From Bacteroidetes bacterium 4572_114 (GTDB lineage Bacteria > Bacteroidota > Bacteroidia > Bacteroidales > 4484-276): a stretch of DNA of 7,749 bases. Both the position numbers and the translations under genes were made by a program. Under the pieces are notes generated by a model, which saw nothing but the letters and a program-made list of their open reading frames with translations, was not told the origin of the DNA and did no database searches. Where the stretch lies: NCBI GenBank assembly GCA_002254335.1, contig NIVA01000166.1:1-7749 (forward strand). The letters run 5' to 3'. This document shows positions 7,403-7,749 of the stretch, in pieces; within the stretch, counting starts at the first letter, position 1, and each line of letters opens with the position of its first letter.

Positions 7403-7749
7403 ATGAAAATAAAAATATTGTTCCTGGTATTTATAGTTGCACTGGTGTCGTGCAAAAAAGATGACAATAACGACCCCCTTGGCCCAAGTTTTTTAAAAAA
7501 CGGCAACAAATGGGTGTATGATATATCAGTATCATCACAAAATATCAGCAATTCTGACACGGAAAACTATACAATTAAGGAAACTACACATTTTGATGGC
7601 TTTCAGGCAGAAGCAGAAACCACTACCTGGGCTTTTGATAATGTGTTTAACCTGGGGCGCGACATGAGAAATGTCGGCGTTGGCGATAGCTGGAGTGAGC
7701 CCCATAATGGTGTGGACTATTTCACTTCGGTAATTGAAGATGGCGTGGA
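7403..7749 (+). CDS. Lipoprotein of unknown function, N-terminal part, runs off the window
   Basis: The frame opens at ATG 7403 and stays open to the edge (115 codons seen, no stop). The start MKIKILFLVFIVALVSC is a lipoprotein signal with lipobox LVSC and lipidated Cys17. The following KKDDNNDP resembles the Lys-(Asp/Glu)2 export signal that sends Bacteroidota lipoproteins to the cell surface, so a surface location is inferred. The mature part starts FLKNGNKWVYDISVSS, a 'fixed phrase' often seen at the start of small beta-rich lipoproteins of this phylum, and continues with strand-like Thr/Ser/aromatic-rich sequence. I do not recognise a named family and give no function. It is divergent from the hydrolase pseudogene, with 142 bp between their starts. 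No strong Shine-Dalgarno is visible (AATTATTATTAC before ATG). Confidence 0.8.
   Translation, partial: MKIKILFLVFIVALVSCKKDDNNDPLGPSFLKNGNKWVYDISVSSQNISNSDTENYTIKETTHFDGFQAEAETTTWAFDNVFNLGRDMRNVGVGDSWSEPHNGVDYFTSVIEDGV

Overview
The window looks like chromosomal DNA of a Bacteroidota species. The supporting signs are a TonB-dependent receptor with an N-terminal carboxypeptidase-like domain, a type IX secretion (T9SS) C-terminal sorting domain, a LytS/LytTR-type two-component pair with a periplasmic TPR sensor, a lipoprotein with a Lys-Asp-Asp stretch just after the lipidated Cys, weak Shine-Dalgarno sequences, and TAnnTTTG-like promoter boxes. The genus cannot be named from this sequence. No RNA genes, CRISPR arrays, phage genes or transposase genes were seen.

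Layout. Positions 1-175 are non-coding and hold a small cluster of short palindromic repeats (CCCGAAGGG followed by TGAA). Positions 176-2801 (minus) hold a TonB-dependent outer-membrane receptor broken by two frame-shifting internal deletions and one in-frame stop. Positions 2802-3023 are intergenic. Positions 3024-5858 (minus) are an intact operon-like pair: a LytTR response regulator (5106-5858) followed after 6 bp by a TPR-containing LytS-type histidine kinase (3024-5099). Positions 5898-5986 hold a perfect 14-bp hairpin. Positions 5987-7260 (minus) are a secreted serine beta-lactamase-like hydrolase with a T9SS sorting domain, broken by an internal deletion and frameshift that removes the region of the catalytic SxxK motif. 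A divergent lipoprotein gene starts at 7403 (plus) and runs off the right edge.

How the genes relate. The regulator and sensor should form one phosphorelay: a periplasmic TPR domain senses, the cytoplasmic kinase phosphorylates the regulator, and the LytTR domain binds DNA. The target genes cannot be read from the window. Both genes flanking the pair encode envelope or exported proteins and both are decayed, while the pair is open from end to end.

The most notable observation is that all three frame breaks fall where conserved family sequence is missing (estimated 30 to 65 residues each), rather than being one-base indels. This points to real deletion-driven decay, or to a systematic assembly fault that skipped short segments. 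I found no convincing new multi-gene system here.
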